Shown here piece by piece: positions 1 through 5,267 of a stretch of 6,296 bases of DNA (its first letter is position 1; each line of letters starts with the position of its first letter). Location of the stretch: assembly GCA_964387425.1 (NCBI GenBank), contig CAYLXP010000196.1, forward strand, positions 1-6,296. Reading direction: 5' to 3'. The translations under genes and the position numbers were made by a program. The notes under the pieces are model-generated. The model saw only the letters and a program-made list of their open reading frames with translations, made no database searches and had not been told where the DNA came from. The DNA is from CAYLXP01 sp964387425. GTDB taxonomy: Bacteria > Verrucomicrobiota > Kiritimatiellia > UBA8416.

Positions 1-1
1 G

Positions 2-20
2 GCCCGCGCTTGGCGCGGGC
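2..20 (-). terminator. Candidate terminator hairpin downstream of the TonB-dependent receptor
   Basis: GCCCGCGC (2-9) and GCGCGGGC (13-20) form a perfect 8-bp stem with a 3-nt loop, about 75 nt beyond the receptor stop codon on the minus strand. The position and GC-rich stem fit an intrinsic terminator for the receptor transcript. The T-tract that would confirm it would lie to the left of the window and cannot be seen. It could equally be an arm of a dispersed palindromic repeat like those in the other gaps. Confidence 0.4.
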
Positions 21-94
21 ATACGCCATACAATGGCGCACTACAACGAGGGAATACACCAATTGGGTGATGGTTGTTCGATTCACGTCTCAGA

Positions 95-2341
95 CTAAAA
101 CCGTGCTTCAACGCCGCCCATGGCCGTGAATGGCTGACCGGGACGCGGTCCGTACGGGTGACGCGAGGCTATGTACTCCTCGTCGAAGAGGTTGTGCAGG
201 TTCACAAATGCTGCCCAGCCTCCACCCAGCGCATACCGGGCCGACGCGTCGACCACAACACGGGAGCTGGTCTTGCCGAAACGGGCGTCCGGCTTGTCGG
301 TGACCGGGTTGACCTGCTCCTCGGAGTTGTTGGCTGTCGTGAAAGTGGAATCGACATAGGTTGCGGAGATCTCGGCGTCGAGCTTCTTGACCGTCACGCC
401 GTAACCCACCGTGCCCTGGAATTCCGGAATATACGGCACACGGTTGCCGTCCTCTCCGCCGGAGAAGAGTGATCCGGGGTCCTTGCTGACGGTATCACCA
501 TCGAGCGTGGCGTGCGTGTAGGTGAGAGCGGCCCAGAGAGGGCTCTTGGCGCCCCAGTCGCAGAGCGTGCCGAGATCGACTTCACCCTTCAGTTCCGCAC
601 CGTAGGCGTCGATGTTGCCTGCGTTCTCCGAGTCGGTGTCCGACTCCGTGCCGACATAGCCGCCCACGATGAGATCGTTCAGGTCCGTGTAGAAGAGGGT
701 GAACTCGCCCGAAACGGTTCTGTTGCCGCACCGGGTACCCAGTTCAACCGCCACGCTGGTTTCCTCCTTGAGATCCTTGTTGATGCTATCTGCCGGCGAG
801 GGGACGGAATAGCCACGATGGACGCCACCAAACAGCATCCAGCGATCTGTTGCCATGTAACGTGACGATACACCGGCCGCCCAGACGAACTCGTCGTTTG
901 TCATCGACCCGGTGCCCGCGCCTCGGTCGTTGACTTCGTTGGCGATGTGCTCGACCCGCACTCCAGGGATCAAGGCGAAGGGACCCCAGTCCATGGTGTC
1001 CTGCACATAGGCCGCCAGGGCTTTCGCCGTCTGGGTTCGGTCGCCGGCACCGCCCTTTTCGCCGTATGCAATACCGGTGACGTTGCCCTGGTCGTCTACG
1101 ATGTACTCGTCCTGCCACTGGTAGCGTTCGGCCTCATCCACGTGATAACGCAGCCCGAGCTCGAGATCGTGCAGCGCACCAAGACCTTCGAGGTCCACGT
1201 TCATCCGGGACTGGGCGCCGACGAGGTAGTAGTCGCGGTTGTTTGCGCGGATTCGCCAGATTCCGGCATTCTCGCCCTTCAACGTTGCCAGCGCTGCCCC
1301 GCCAGTCGCCAGCGCTTCGGCCATGTTGATGGTCCCCGACTCCAGTCCGGCAACGTTCTTGATGTCTTTCAGCTTGTACCAGTTCCGGTGGAACTTGTTG
1401 TAGTAGATGGCTGAGGTGAGCTTCAGGTCGTCATTGAAGTCCACCACGTGCCGGAGATAGGAGCGGATTTGGTAGCCGTCGAAGTTGTCGAAGCGCGAGG
1501 AGAGATAGCGCTGATAGGGATCGGAGTCGAAGTCTGCTTCGCTCAGTCCGAGATAGGTTTCATCAGCGTTGAAGTCCGTGTATCCGAGCTTCAGTTCGAG
1601 GCGTTGGTTGTGGGCGTCTCCCGGCTCCCAAGCGAGCTTTGCCATGTAGTCCGTCTTGCGGAACCCGGTCTCATCCTCGTTGCCAGAAGCGTGCCGGATG
1701 GATTTAAACCCGTCCGTCTGGCGGTGGTAGACCTCGGCGAGTCCCCCCACACGGCCGTTCTCCGTGTTGGCCGATCCGCGCTGATAGAGGTGCCCCCTGA
1801 ACTCATTGTTGCTGCCGTAGAGTAGCTTGAGGTACGTCGACTCTTCACCGTCGACCGGCGTTGACAGGTAATTCACGGCACCACCGGTGGTGTGCGGGCC
1901 GTATCGCACCTGGCTGCTACCTTTGAGCACCTCGAGCCCGCTCATACGGCCCATCGTGGGAGCATAGTAGGCGCTGGGCGCCGAGTAGGGGGCGGGGGCG
2001 GTTAGAACGCCGTCCTCCATGAGCGTGATCTTCTGGCTGCGATGCGTGTCTACACCGCGCAGGCTGATGTTGGGGAGGAGTCCGAAGCCGGTTTCTTCCT
2101 GCACGTAGACGCCCGTCGATCTGCGCAGAACATCGTGGATGTTGTCGTAACTGTGCAGGCGAATGTCATCTATGCCCAGGTACTCCCCAGCCCCCGGGAG
2201 ACGAGCCAGTTCGCTCTCCGAGCCGATCACCACGACGTCGGGCATCACTGCCACGGGGGCTTGGGTCTCACCGACGGCGAGGGTGGCGAAGGTTGCTAGA
2301 TAGGCGGCAAGGAACATAACGGCGGACAAGTGTTGTGACAT
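95..2341 (-). CDS. TonB-dependent outer-membrane receptor, FecA-like (probable ferric-siderophore or ferric-citrate uptake)
   Basis: This 748-residue protein is an outer-membrane gated beta-barrel of the kind that imports iron chelates or similar ligands with TonB/ExbB/ExbD energy. Residues 1-24 form a signal peptide ending near AVG. A TonB-box-like stretch DVVVIG follows at 35-40. The plug domain spans roughly 45-165 and contains SLRGVD (93-98), LMEDGV (107-112) and VRYGPHTTGGAVNYL (145-159). The order and wording of these plug motifs resemble FecA rather than BtuB or SusC. The rest is barrel, with alternating aromatic strands, a late NLHNLFDEEYIASR segment (714-727), and a C-terminal GQPFTAMGGVEARF ending in the expected phenylalanine. 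There is no N-terminal secretin/STN signalling domain, so FecR/FecI-type surface signalling is not expected. Two cysteines (C538, C594) lie in the barrel. The start is supported by AGGAG 6 nt upstream. Family membership is secure; the substrate is not. Confidence 0.93.
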   Translation of the reverse strand: MSQHLSAVMFLAAYLATFATLAVGETQAPVAVMPDVVVIGSESELARLPGAGEYLGIDDIRLHSYDNIHDVLRRSTGVYVQEETGFGLLPNISLRGVDTHRSQKITLMEDGVLTAPAPYSAPSAYYAPTMGRMSGLEVLKGSSQVRYGPHTTGGAVNYLSTPVDGEESTYLKLLYGSNNEFRGHLYQRGSANTENGRVGGLAEVYHRQTDGFKSIRHASGNEDETGFRKTDYMAKLAWEPGDAHNQRLELKLGYTDFNADETYLGLSEADFDSDPYQRYLSSRFDNFDGYQIRSYLRHVVDFNDDLKLTSAIYYNKFHRNWYKLKDIKNVAGLESGTINMAEALATGGAALATLKGENAGIWRIRANNRDYYLVGAQSRMNVDLEGLGALHDLELGLRYHVDEAERYQWQDEYIVDDQGNVTGIAYGEKGGAGDRTQTAKALAAYVQDTMDWGPFALIPGVRVEHIANEVNDRGAGTGSMTNDEFVWAAGVSSRYMATDRWMLFGGVHRGYSVPSPADSINKDLKEETSVAVELGTRCGNRTVSGEFTLFYTDLNDLIVGGYVGTESDTDSENAGNIDAYGAELKGEVDLGTLCDWGAKSPLWAALTYTHATLDGDTVSKDPGSLFSGGEDGNRVPYIPEFQGTVGYGVTVKKLDAEISATYVDSTFTTANNSEEQVNPVTDKPDARFGKTSSRVVVDASARYALGGGWAAFVNLHNLFDEEYIASRHPYGPRPGQPFTAMGGVEARF

Positions 2342-2347
2342 GGTGTT

Positions 2348-2352
2348 CTCCT
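2348..2352 (-). promoter_or_regulatory. Ribosome binding site of the receptor gene
   Basis: On the minus strand AGGAG lies 6 nt before the ATG at 2341-2339. This fixes the receptor start and gives the full signal peptide. Confidence 0.75.
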
Positions 2353-2371
2353 GTTTAAGTACTTAAAACAG
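2351..2371. promoter_or_regulatory. AT-rich palindrome in the receptor leader, possible operator
   Basis: TTTAAGTACTTAAA (2354-2367) is a perfect 14-bp palindrome. It extends outward as CTG on the left and CAG on the right, with one extra A breaking the symmetry. It stands out in GC-rich surroundings and overlaps the receptor's AGGAG. A dimeric repressor bound here, or an RNA hairpin formed here, would be placed to block transcription or ribosome loading. I do not recognise it as a Fur box or any named operator, and no promoter consensus could be assigned with confidence. Confidence 0.45.
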
Positions 2372-2511
2372 GATGGCACGCCACGCGGAATCGGGACAAT
2401 CGGGGGCATCCCCGTTTCTGGCATCGGGGGATTCCCTGATGTGTTGGAGGGGTGAGCGAAGGGTCTGTGCGCCTTCAGTAGGCGTCGCGGGGAGATCAGA
2501 GACCGCTATGA
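2372..2511. other. Receptor upstream region with ATCGGG repeats and a small hairpin
   Basis: This is the gene-free stretch between the palindrome and the repeat element. ATCGGG occurs three times on the plus strand (2390-2395, 2399-2404, 2423-2428). CGGGG/CCCCG (2401-2405 and 2410-2414) can pair over a GCAT loop, and GGGATTCCC (2428-2436) is a 9-nt palindrome. No open reading frame looks real, and I see no cobalamin- or TPP-riboswitch signature. It probably contains the receptor promoter, but I could not assign -35 and -10 boxes. Confidence 0.35.
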
Positions 2512-2687
2512 GGTTTCAGTGTTCAGGTTTCAGGTGTCAGGGTCCCGTATTCCGGCCCGGAGGGCCGGCGCGTTGCGCGGGAGCGGCCTAAAGGCCGAAC
2601 TACATACCATGGAATGCCAGCAGCGCCCGTTTGTAGTTCGGCCTTCAGGCCGCAAACAGTCCCTCCTGAAACCTAAACACTGGAACC
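2512..2687. repeat. Nested inverted-repeat element between the receptor and response-regulator genes
   Basis: The outer arms are 2512-2532 and the reverse complement of 2667-2687; 19 of 21 bases match. Both arms are built of 7-bp units such as GGTTTCA and GTGTTCA, and a fourth unit, GGTGTCA, follows at 2533-2539. The inner arms are 2583-2604 and the reverse complement of 2632-2653, matching at 21 of 22 bases over a 27-nt spacer. Each inner arm holds its own small palindrome (CGGCCT-AA-AGGCCG at 2584-2597; CGGCCT-TC-AGGCCG at 2639-2652). A separate hairpin lies at 2552-2568. There is no transposase inside. The element starts 10 nt beyond the regulator stop and could act as a transcription terminator for the kinase-regulator operon. 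Its symmetry suggests a small non-autonomous mobile or REP-type element; that part is inference. Confidence 0.65.
2552..2568. repeat. GC-rich hairpin within the intergenic element
   Basis: CCGGCCC (2552-2558) and GGGCCGG (2562-2568) form a perfect 7-bp stem over a GGA loop. No T-tract follows on either strand, so a plain Rho-independent terminator is not indicated. Confidence 0.5.
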
Positions 2688-2697
2688 TCCCTGGGCT

Positions 2698-3354
2698 CTA
2701 CTCCAAATTCGCCTTGCACCAGGCCACGGCATATTCCGTCAGGGCATCAGCATTCGGGAGGAAAAGCTTCTCCTTCAAGTTGGCTTGGTAGGTTTCGACG
2801 GTCTTGATGCTCACGTTCAGGGCCTCGGCAACCCGCCCGGGACGCCAGCCGCGTCCAAGCAGGCGTAGTACCTCGAACTCGCGATCGCTCAAGCGGTCGA
2901 TGGGAGAGAGGGGTAGGGCATCTGCCTGGCCGACAAACCCGGCCATGAGGCGCTCCTTGGCTTCATCGCTAAGATAAACCCGCCCGCCGAGGACGATGCG
3001 AATGGCTTCGGTGATCCTGTCTTCGGCCGCCCGCTTGGTGATGTATCCGCGTGCCCCGGCCCGCAGGGCGCGTTCCGCGTAGACTGACTCTTCGTGCATC
3101 GAAACGGCCAGCACGAGCGTTCCACTCTCGCGTGACACGATCTGCCTCATTAACTCAATACCGTCGGATTCGTGCAACGAGATATCCACCAGGGCGATAT
3201 CCGGCTTGAGGCGCTCACAAGCTTCCAGCCCGCCGGTTAGGTCCTCGGCCTGGCCGCACACCTCCATGTCGGCTTCCTCGTTAATCAGCATCGCCAATCC
3301 ACGTCGCAGGACGGGATGGTCATCCACAATCAGAACTCGCGATTTGTCACTCAT
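2698..3354 (-). CDS. Two-component response regulator, NarL/FixJ (LuxR-HTH) family
   Basis: This is a 218-residue cytoplasmic DNA-binding regulator of normal length for the NarL/FixJ family. The receiver domain covers about 4-120. It has the acidic pair D11/D12, the phospho-acceptor D57 in the context LVDISL, the switch Ser at S85 and the conserved K107. A linker precedes the LuxR-type helix-turn-helix (about 153-200), which begins LSDREFEVLRLLGRG and includes the recognition-helix motif NVSIKTVETY. The start codon overlaps the kinase stop in an ATGA tetranucleotide (3354-3351). With no strong ribosome binding site of its own, translation is probably coupled to the kinase. All phosphorylation residues are present, so it should be functional. 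Its target genes cannot be read from the sequence; the downstream receptor on the same strand is one candidate. Confidence 0.95.
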   Translation of the reverse strand: MSDKSRVLIVDDHPVLRRGLAMLINEEADMEVCGQAEDLTGGLEACERLKPDIALVDISLHESDGIELMRQIVSRESGTLVLAVSMHEESVYAERALRAGARGYITKRAAEDRITEAIRIVLGGRVYLSDEAKERLMAGFVGQADALPLSPIDRLSDREFEVLRLLGRGWRPGRVAEALNVSIKTVETYQANLKEKLFLPNADALTEYAVAWCKANLE

Positions 3355-4757
3355 GATGGAGGCCTGTCTGCAATTACATCTTGTAGGGGTAGCACAGCAC
3401 GCACCTCTGTACCACGGCCTGGCTGGGAAGTAACGTCCAGCGCGGCGCCGGTCACCTCAGCCCGGTAGCGCATGATCCGCAGACCGATACCATTACCGGT
3501 GTCCTTCCCCGCGGCGATACCGCTTCCATCATCCCGCACGGAGAGCTCCACGTTCTCGCCTTGTGCTTGAAGTTCCACGGTAATGCTTGAGGCCGCGGCA
3601 TGCTTAACGGCATTGCCCACTGCCTCCTGGGCAATCCGGAACAGGTGGTCCGCTGCCGCATTGTCTTCGATGACCACTTCCTCATCGATCTTCGGAACGC
3701 ACGGCACCCCGAACAGCTTCTCCGTATTCTCCGCCAGCTCCCGTAGTGCAAACCCAAGACCATTGCGCTCGATAGCGGCGGGGTGCAGGCCGCGCGCGAG
3801 GCCTCGTGTCATATCGATGGCGTCATCAAGGTCCTCCCGAATCTGCTTGGCCGTGGCCGCCTCGTCCGGCAGCTTCTCCTCGAGGCGTTTCTCGAGGATC
3901 TTGCTCATATAGGCGATTCCGGCAAGCTGTTGGCCAAGCCCGTCGTGCAGGTCCTGCCCGATGCGCACCTGCTCGCGATTGCTGGTGCGGATGATCTCGC
4001 GGTACGCTGTGGCGAGCTCCTGGCGCGTGCGGAGATCGAACACCCGGAGCGCCCTGCCGATAAAGGCGAGTGCCACAATCGCGCACGCGGCACGGAAGAC
4101 CTGTACGGGAAACGTTGTGAGGCGCGCAAAGGTCTCGTAGTTGACAACGGTGGCAGGAAAAAACGGCGCTGGTTTGACGACGAGTCCGGCCAGCACGGCA
4201 TACAGGCAGAAGGAGACGCCCAGCCCCGTCAGGCCTTGCCGCACAGCCGGGGCTTCAAGCCGCACGATCTCAGGATTGCGGCGCTCCAGGAAGAACCCAA
4301 CGCCCGTCAGTAGGGCGCCTGGAAACGCGACGATGTAGCGCATCGTGATATCGCTGATCAGAAACCACTGTTTACTGAATCCCGTGCGCCATCCGGCAAA
4401 GGCGAAGCCAAGGATAAAGGTGGCGCAGACCGCCAGGGCGGCACGCGACAACCAGGCGGATCGGTTGCGGCCGTGCAGGACGATGGCAACGCCGAACTGC
4501 AGCAGGAATACGTAGGAGACCTGCCCCACGAAGAACCGGCAGATGGAGACCGAGGTCTGTACGCTCTCGCTCCACTCCTGCGCACCGATGAGCATGAACA
4601 TGTCCAGCCACTCGTTCAGCCCGTGCAGCAGGCCGAACGCCGCCAGTAACCACAGGTGCCGCTCCACCCAGAAGCCGCTGTCGCGTTGCGCCCGAAGCAA
4701 CACCACCACACCCAGCAGGAAGAAGGAGAGCCCGTATATGAAGAAGACGACAATCAC
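3351..4757 (-). CDS. Membrane sensor histidine kinase, NarX/DegS-like (HisKA_3 plus HATPase_c)
   Basis: This 468-residue kinase should phosphorylate the regulator encoded next to it. The N-terminal half (about 1-235) has roughly seven hydrophobic segments by eye, near 2-22, 35-58, 72-95, 103-122, 139-156, 174-194 and 213-234. No large extracytoplasmic domain is evident, so the signal is probably sensed in or near the membrane. The dimerisation/phospho-acceptor domain follows with RIGQDLHDGLGQQL, placing the phosphorylated histidine at H271. The ATPase domain has an N-box (FRIAQEAVGNAVKHA, N382), DDGSG (409-413) and GNGIGLRIMRYRAE (421-434). The start is GTG at 4757-4755; an in-frame TAG lies four codons upstream and a weak AGG about 8 nt upstream. 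No named sensory domain is recognised, and the ligand is unknown. Confidence 0.94.
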   Translation of the reverse strand: MIVVFFIYGLSFFLLGVVVLLRAQRDSGFWVERHLWLLAAFGLLHGLNEWLDMFMLIGAQEWSESVQTSVSICRFFVGQVSYVFLLQFGVAIVLHGRNRSAWLSRAALAVCATFILGFAFAGWRTGFSKQWFLISDITMRYIVAFPGALLTGVGFFLERRNPEIVRLEAPAVRQGLTGLGVSFCLYAVLAGLVVKPAPFFPATVVNYETFARLTTFPVQVFRAACAIVALAFIGRALRVFDLRTRQELATAYREIIRTSNREQVRIGQDLHDGLGQQLAGIAYMSKILEKRLEEKLPDEAATAKQIREDLDDAIDMTRGLARGLHPAAIERNGLGFALRELAENTEKLFGVPCVPKIDEEVVIEDNAAADHLFRIAQEAVGNAVKHAAASSITVELQAQGENVELSVRDDGSGIAAGKDTGNGIGLRIMRYRAEVTGAALDVTSQPGRGTEVRAVLPLQDVIADRPPS

Positions 4758-4806
4758 GCGTGTAACCTATCTCTTGCCCATTACAACCCGGAGGACCATA
4801 CACTTT
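4758..4806. other. Kinase leader between the GTG start and the heptamer array
   Basis: These 49 bases separate the kinase start from the tandem repeat. On the minus strand they contain a weak AGG ribosome binding site and an in-frame stop just before GTG. I found no convincing -35/-10 pair here, so the kinase promoter may lie within or beyond the repeat array. Confidence 0.3.
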
Positions 4807-4855
4807 CCAGTGACCAGTGACCAGTGACCAGTGACCAGTGACCAGTGACCAGTGA
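4807..4855. repeat. Tandem heptamer array, seven exact copies of CCAGTGA
   Basis: Seven uninterrupted identical copies of CCAGTGA (TCACTGG on the other strand) occupy exactly 49 bp. The array begins about 50 bp upstream of the kinase start, in non-coding DNA. Perfect short tandem repeats of this kind change copy number by replication slippage. The 7-bp unit recalls the heptanucleotide STRR repeats of filamentous cyanobacteria, although the rest of the window does not look cyanobacterial. Read as protein the array gives a repetitive HWSLVTG peptide, which is an artefact and not a gene. Confidence 0.95.
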
Positions 4856-4908
4856 TTGGGACACACACGAATCTGAGGACGTGAAACGGGAGAATACCCT
4901 GATCATGT
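4856..4908. other. Unassigned spacer between the heptamer array and the hairpin array
   Basis: Apart from a short ACACACAC run at its start I see no repeat, promoter or gene here. Confidence 0.3.
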
Positions 4909-5132
4909 GGCAGAGATGCCTCGGCAAGCTCGGCATGACAGAAAGCGTTAGGAGTTTGTCATCCTGAGGACCTCACGGGCGAATCCCGTTGGCTTGTGGG
5001 CATGACAGGAGTTTGAAACTAACCGTTGATTTGTCATCCTGAGCTTGTCGAAGGATCTCCGGTTGCCGGTTGGGCAGAGATGCCTCGGCAGGCTTGGCAT
5101 GACAGGACGCGCCAGGAGTTTGTCATCCTGAG
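4909..5132 (+). repeat. 60-bp direct repeat at a 164-bp offset (4909-4968 and 5073-5132)
   Basis: The two 60-nt stretches align without gaps, with 6 mismatches by my count. They diverge immediately after the shared CATCCTGAG. Each contains one complete minus-oriented unit, the 16-nt spacer and the start of a plus-oriented unit. The pair therefore looks like a duplicated composite block rather than two independent insertions. Confidence 0.75.
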
Positions 5133-5148
5133 CTTGTCGAAGGATCTC
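5030..5148 (+). repeat. Exact 30-bp direct repeat (5030-5059 and 5119-5148)
   Basis: Both copies are identical over 30 bases and contain CATCCTGAGCTTGTCGAAGG. This core is familiar to me as a sequence recurring in intergenic DNA of many unrelated environmental bacterial genomes, where it often appears translated as RQAQDD or FDKLRMT in spurious proteins. A third, truncated copy of the first 14 bases is at 4955-4968. Confidence 0.85.
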
Positions 5149-5255
5149 GACTTCGGGGTGCCCGGCAGAACTTGGGCTATTCGGCTTCTGCCTCCTTGAT
5201 TTTTGCTGCCCGGTCCACGAGAATGAGTGGGTTAGAACTCCACCATGACAACAGA
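5149..5255 (+). other. Leader of the isomerase-like gene
   Basis: This stretch separates the hairpin array from the gene's ribosome binding site and should contain its promoter if the gene is transcribed alone. TTGATT (5196-5201) followed by GAGAAT (5219-5224) has the right 17-bp spacing for a sigma-70 promoter, but the match is weak and I do not call it. No repeat unit is present. Confidence 0.3.
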
Positions 5256-5260
5256 AAGGA
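5256..5260 (+). promoter_or_regulatory. Ribosome binding site of the isomerase-like gene
   Basis: AAGGA ends 7 nt before the ATG at 5268. It supports that start over the upstream in-frame TTG at 5172 and ATG at 5223, which would bury the Tat signal inside the protein. Confidence 0.75.
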
Positions 5261-5267
5261 CAGAGGC

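Larger units (their letters stand above)
4909..5148. repeat. BIME-like array of about six short hairpin units in alternating orientation
   Basis: The array is organised around three head-to-head pairs of ATGACA and TGTCAT: 4935-4940 with 4957-4962, 5002-5007 with 5032-5037, and 5099-5104 with 5121-5126. The first and third pairs have identical 16-nt spacers. Away from each head, most units form a short hairpin with a 5-bp stem and 11-nt loop. One type has stem ATCCT/AGGAT; the other, on the minus strand, has ATGCC/GGCAT. The middle unit, near 4957-5007, is different and carries ACGGG-CGAAT-CCCGT. A conserved short head next to an imperfect hairpin, with paired opposite units, is the layout of REP/BIME elements mobilised by RAYT (TnpA-REP) transposases. 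No such gene is in the window. No open reading frame here looks real. Confidence 0.7.

Noticed and set aside
947..1414. Plus-strand reading frames antisense to the receptor, up to 155 codons
   Set aside because: All mirror the receptor coding sequence, show no domain, and lack convincing starts.
2342..2511. Cobalamin or other riboswitch ahead of the receptor
   Set aside because: I found no B12-box-like conserved sequence or multi-stem arrangement, only short isolated hairpins.
4372..4866. Minus-strand reading frame with a repeated HWSLVTG peptide
   Set aside because: It is the translation of the heptamer array running into the kinase gene in the wrong frame. The kinase frame carries all the recognisable motifs.
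4807..5148. CRISPR array
   Set aside because: The heptamers are contiguous with no spacers, and the longer repeats occur twice with irregular spacing and alternating orientation. There are no cas genes.
5196..5224. Sigma-70 promoter TTGATT, 17 bp, GAGAAT
   Set aside because: The -10 match is poor and such matches are frequent by chance, so it is noted but not called.
5177..5232. Minus-strand peptide ending NPLILVDRAAKIKEAEAE, looking like the C-terminus of a decayed gene
   Set aside because: Only about 18 residues look protein-like, I cannot match them to a family, and the frame upstream is antisense to the Tat signal. Chance is as likely.
5172..5267. Longer isomerase start at TTG 5172 or ATG 5223
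   Set aside because: Either would place about 15-32 extra residues ahead of the NRRTFVK Tat motif. The ATG at 5268 has a well-spaced AAGGA.
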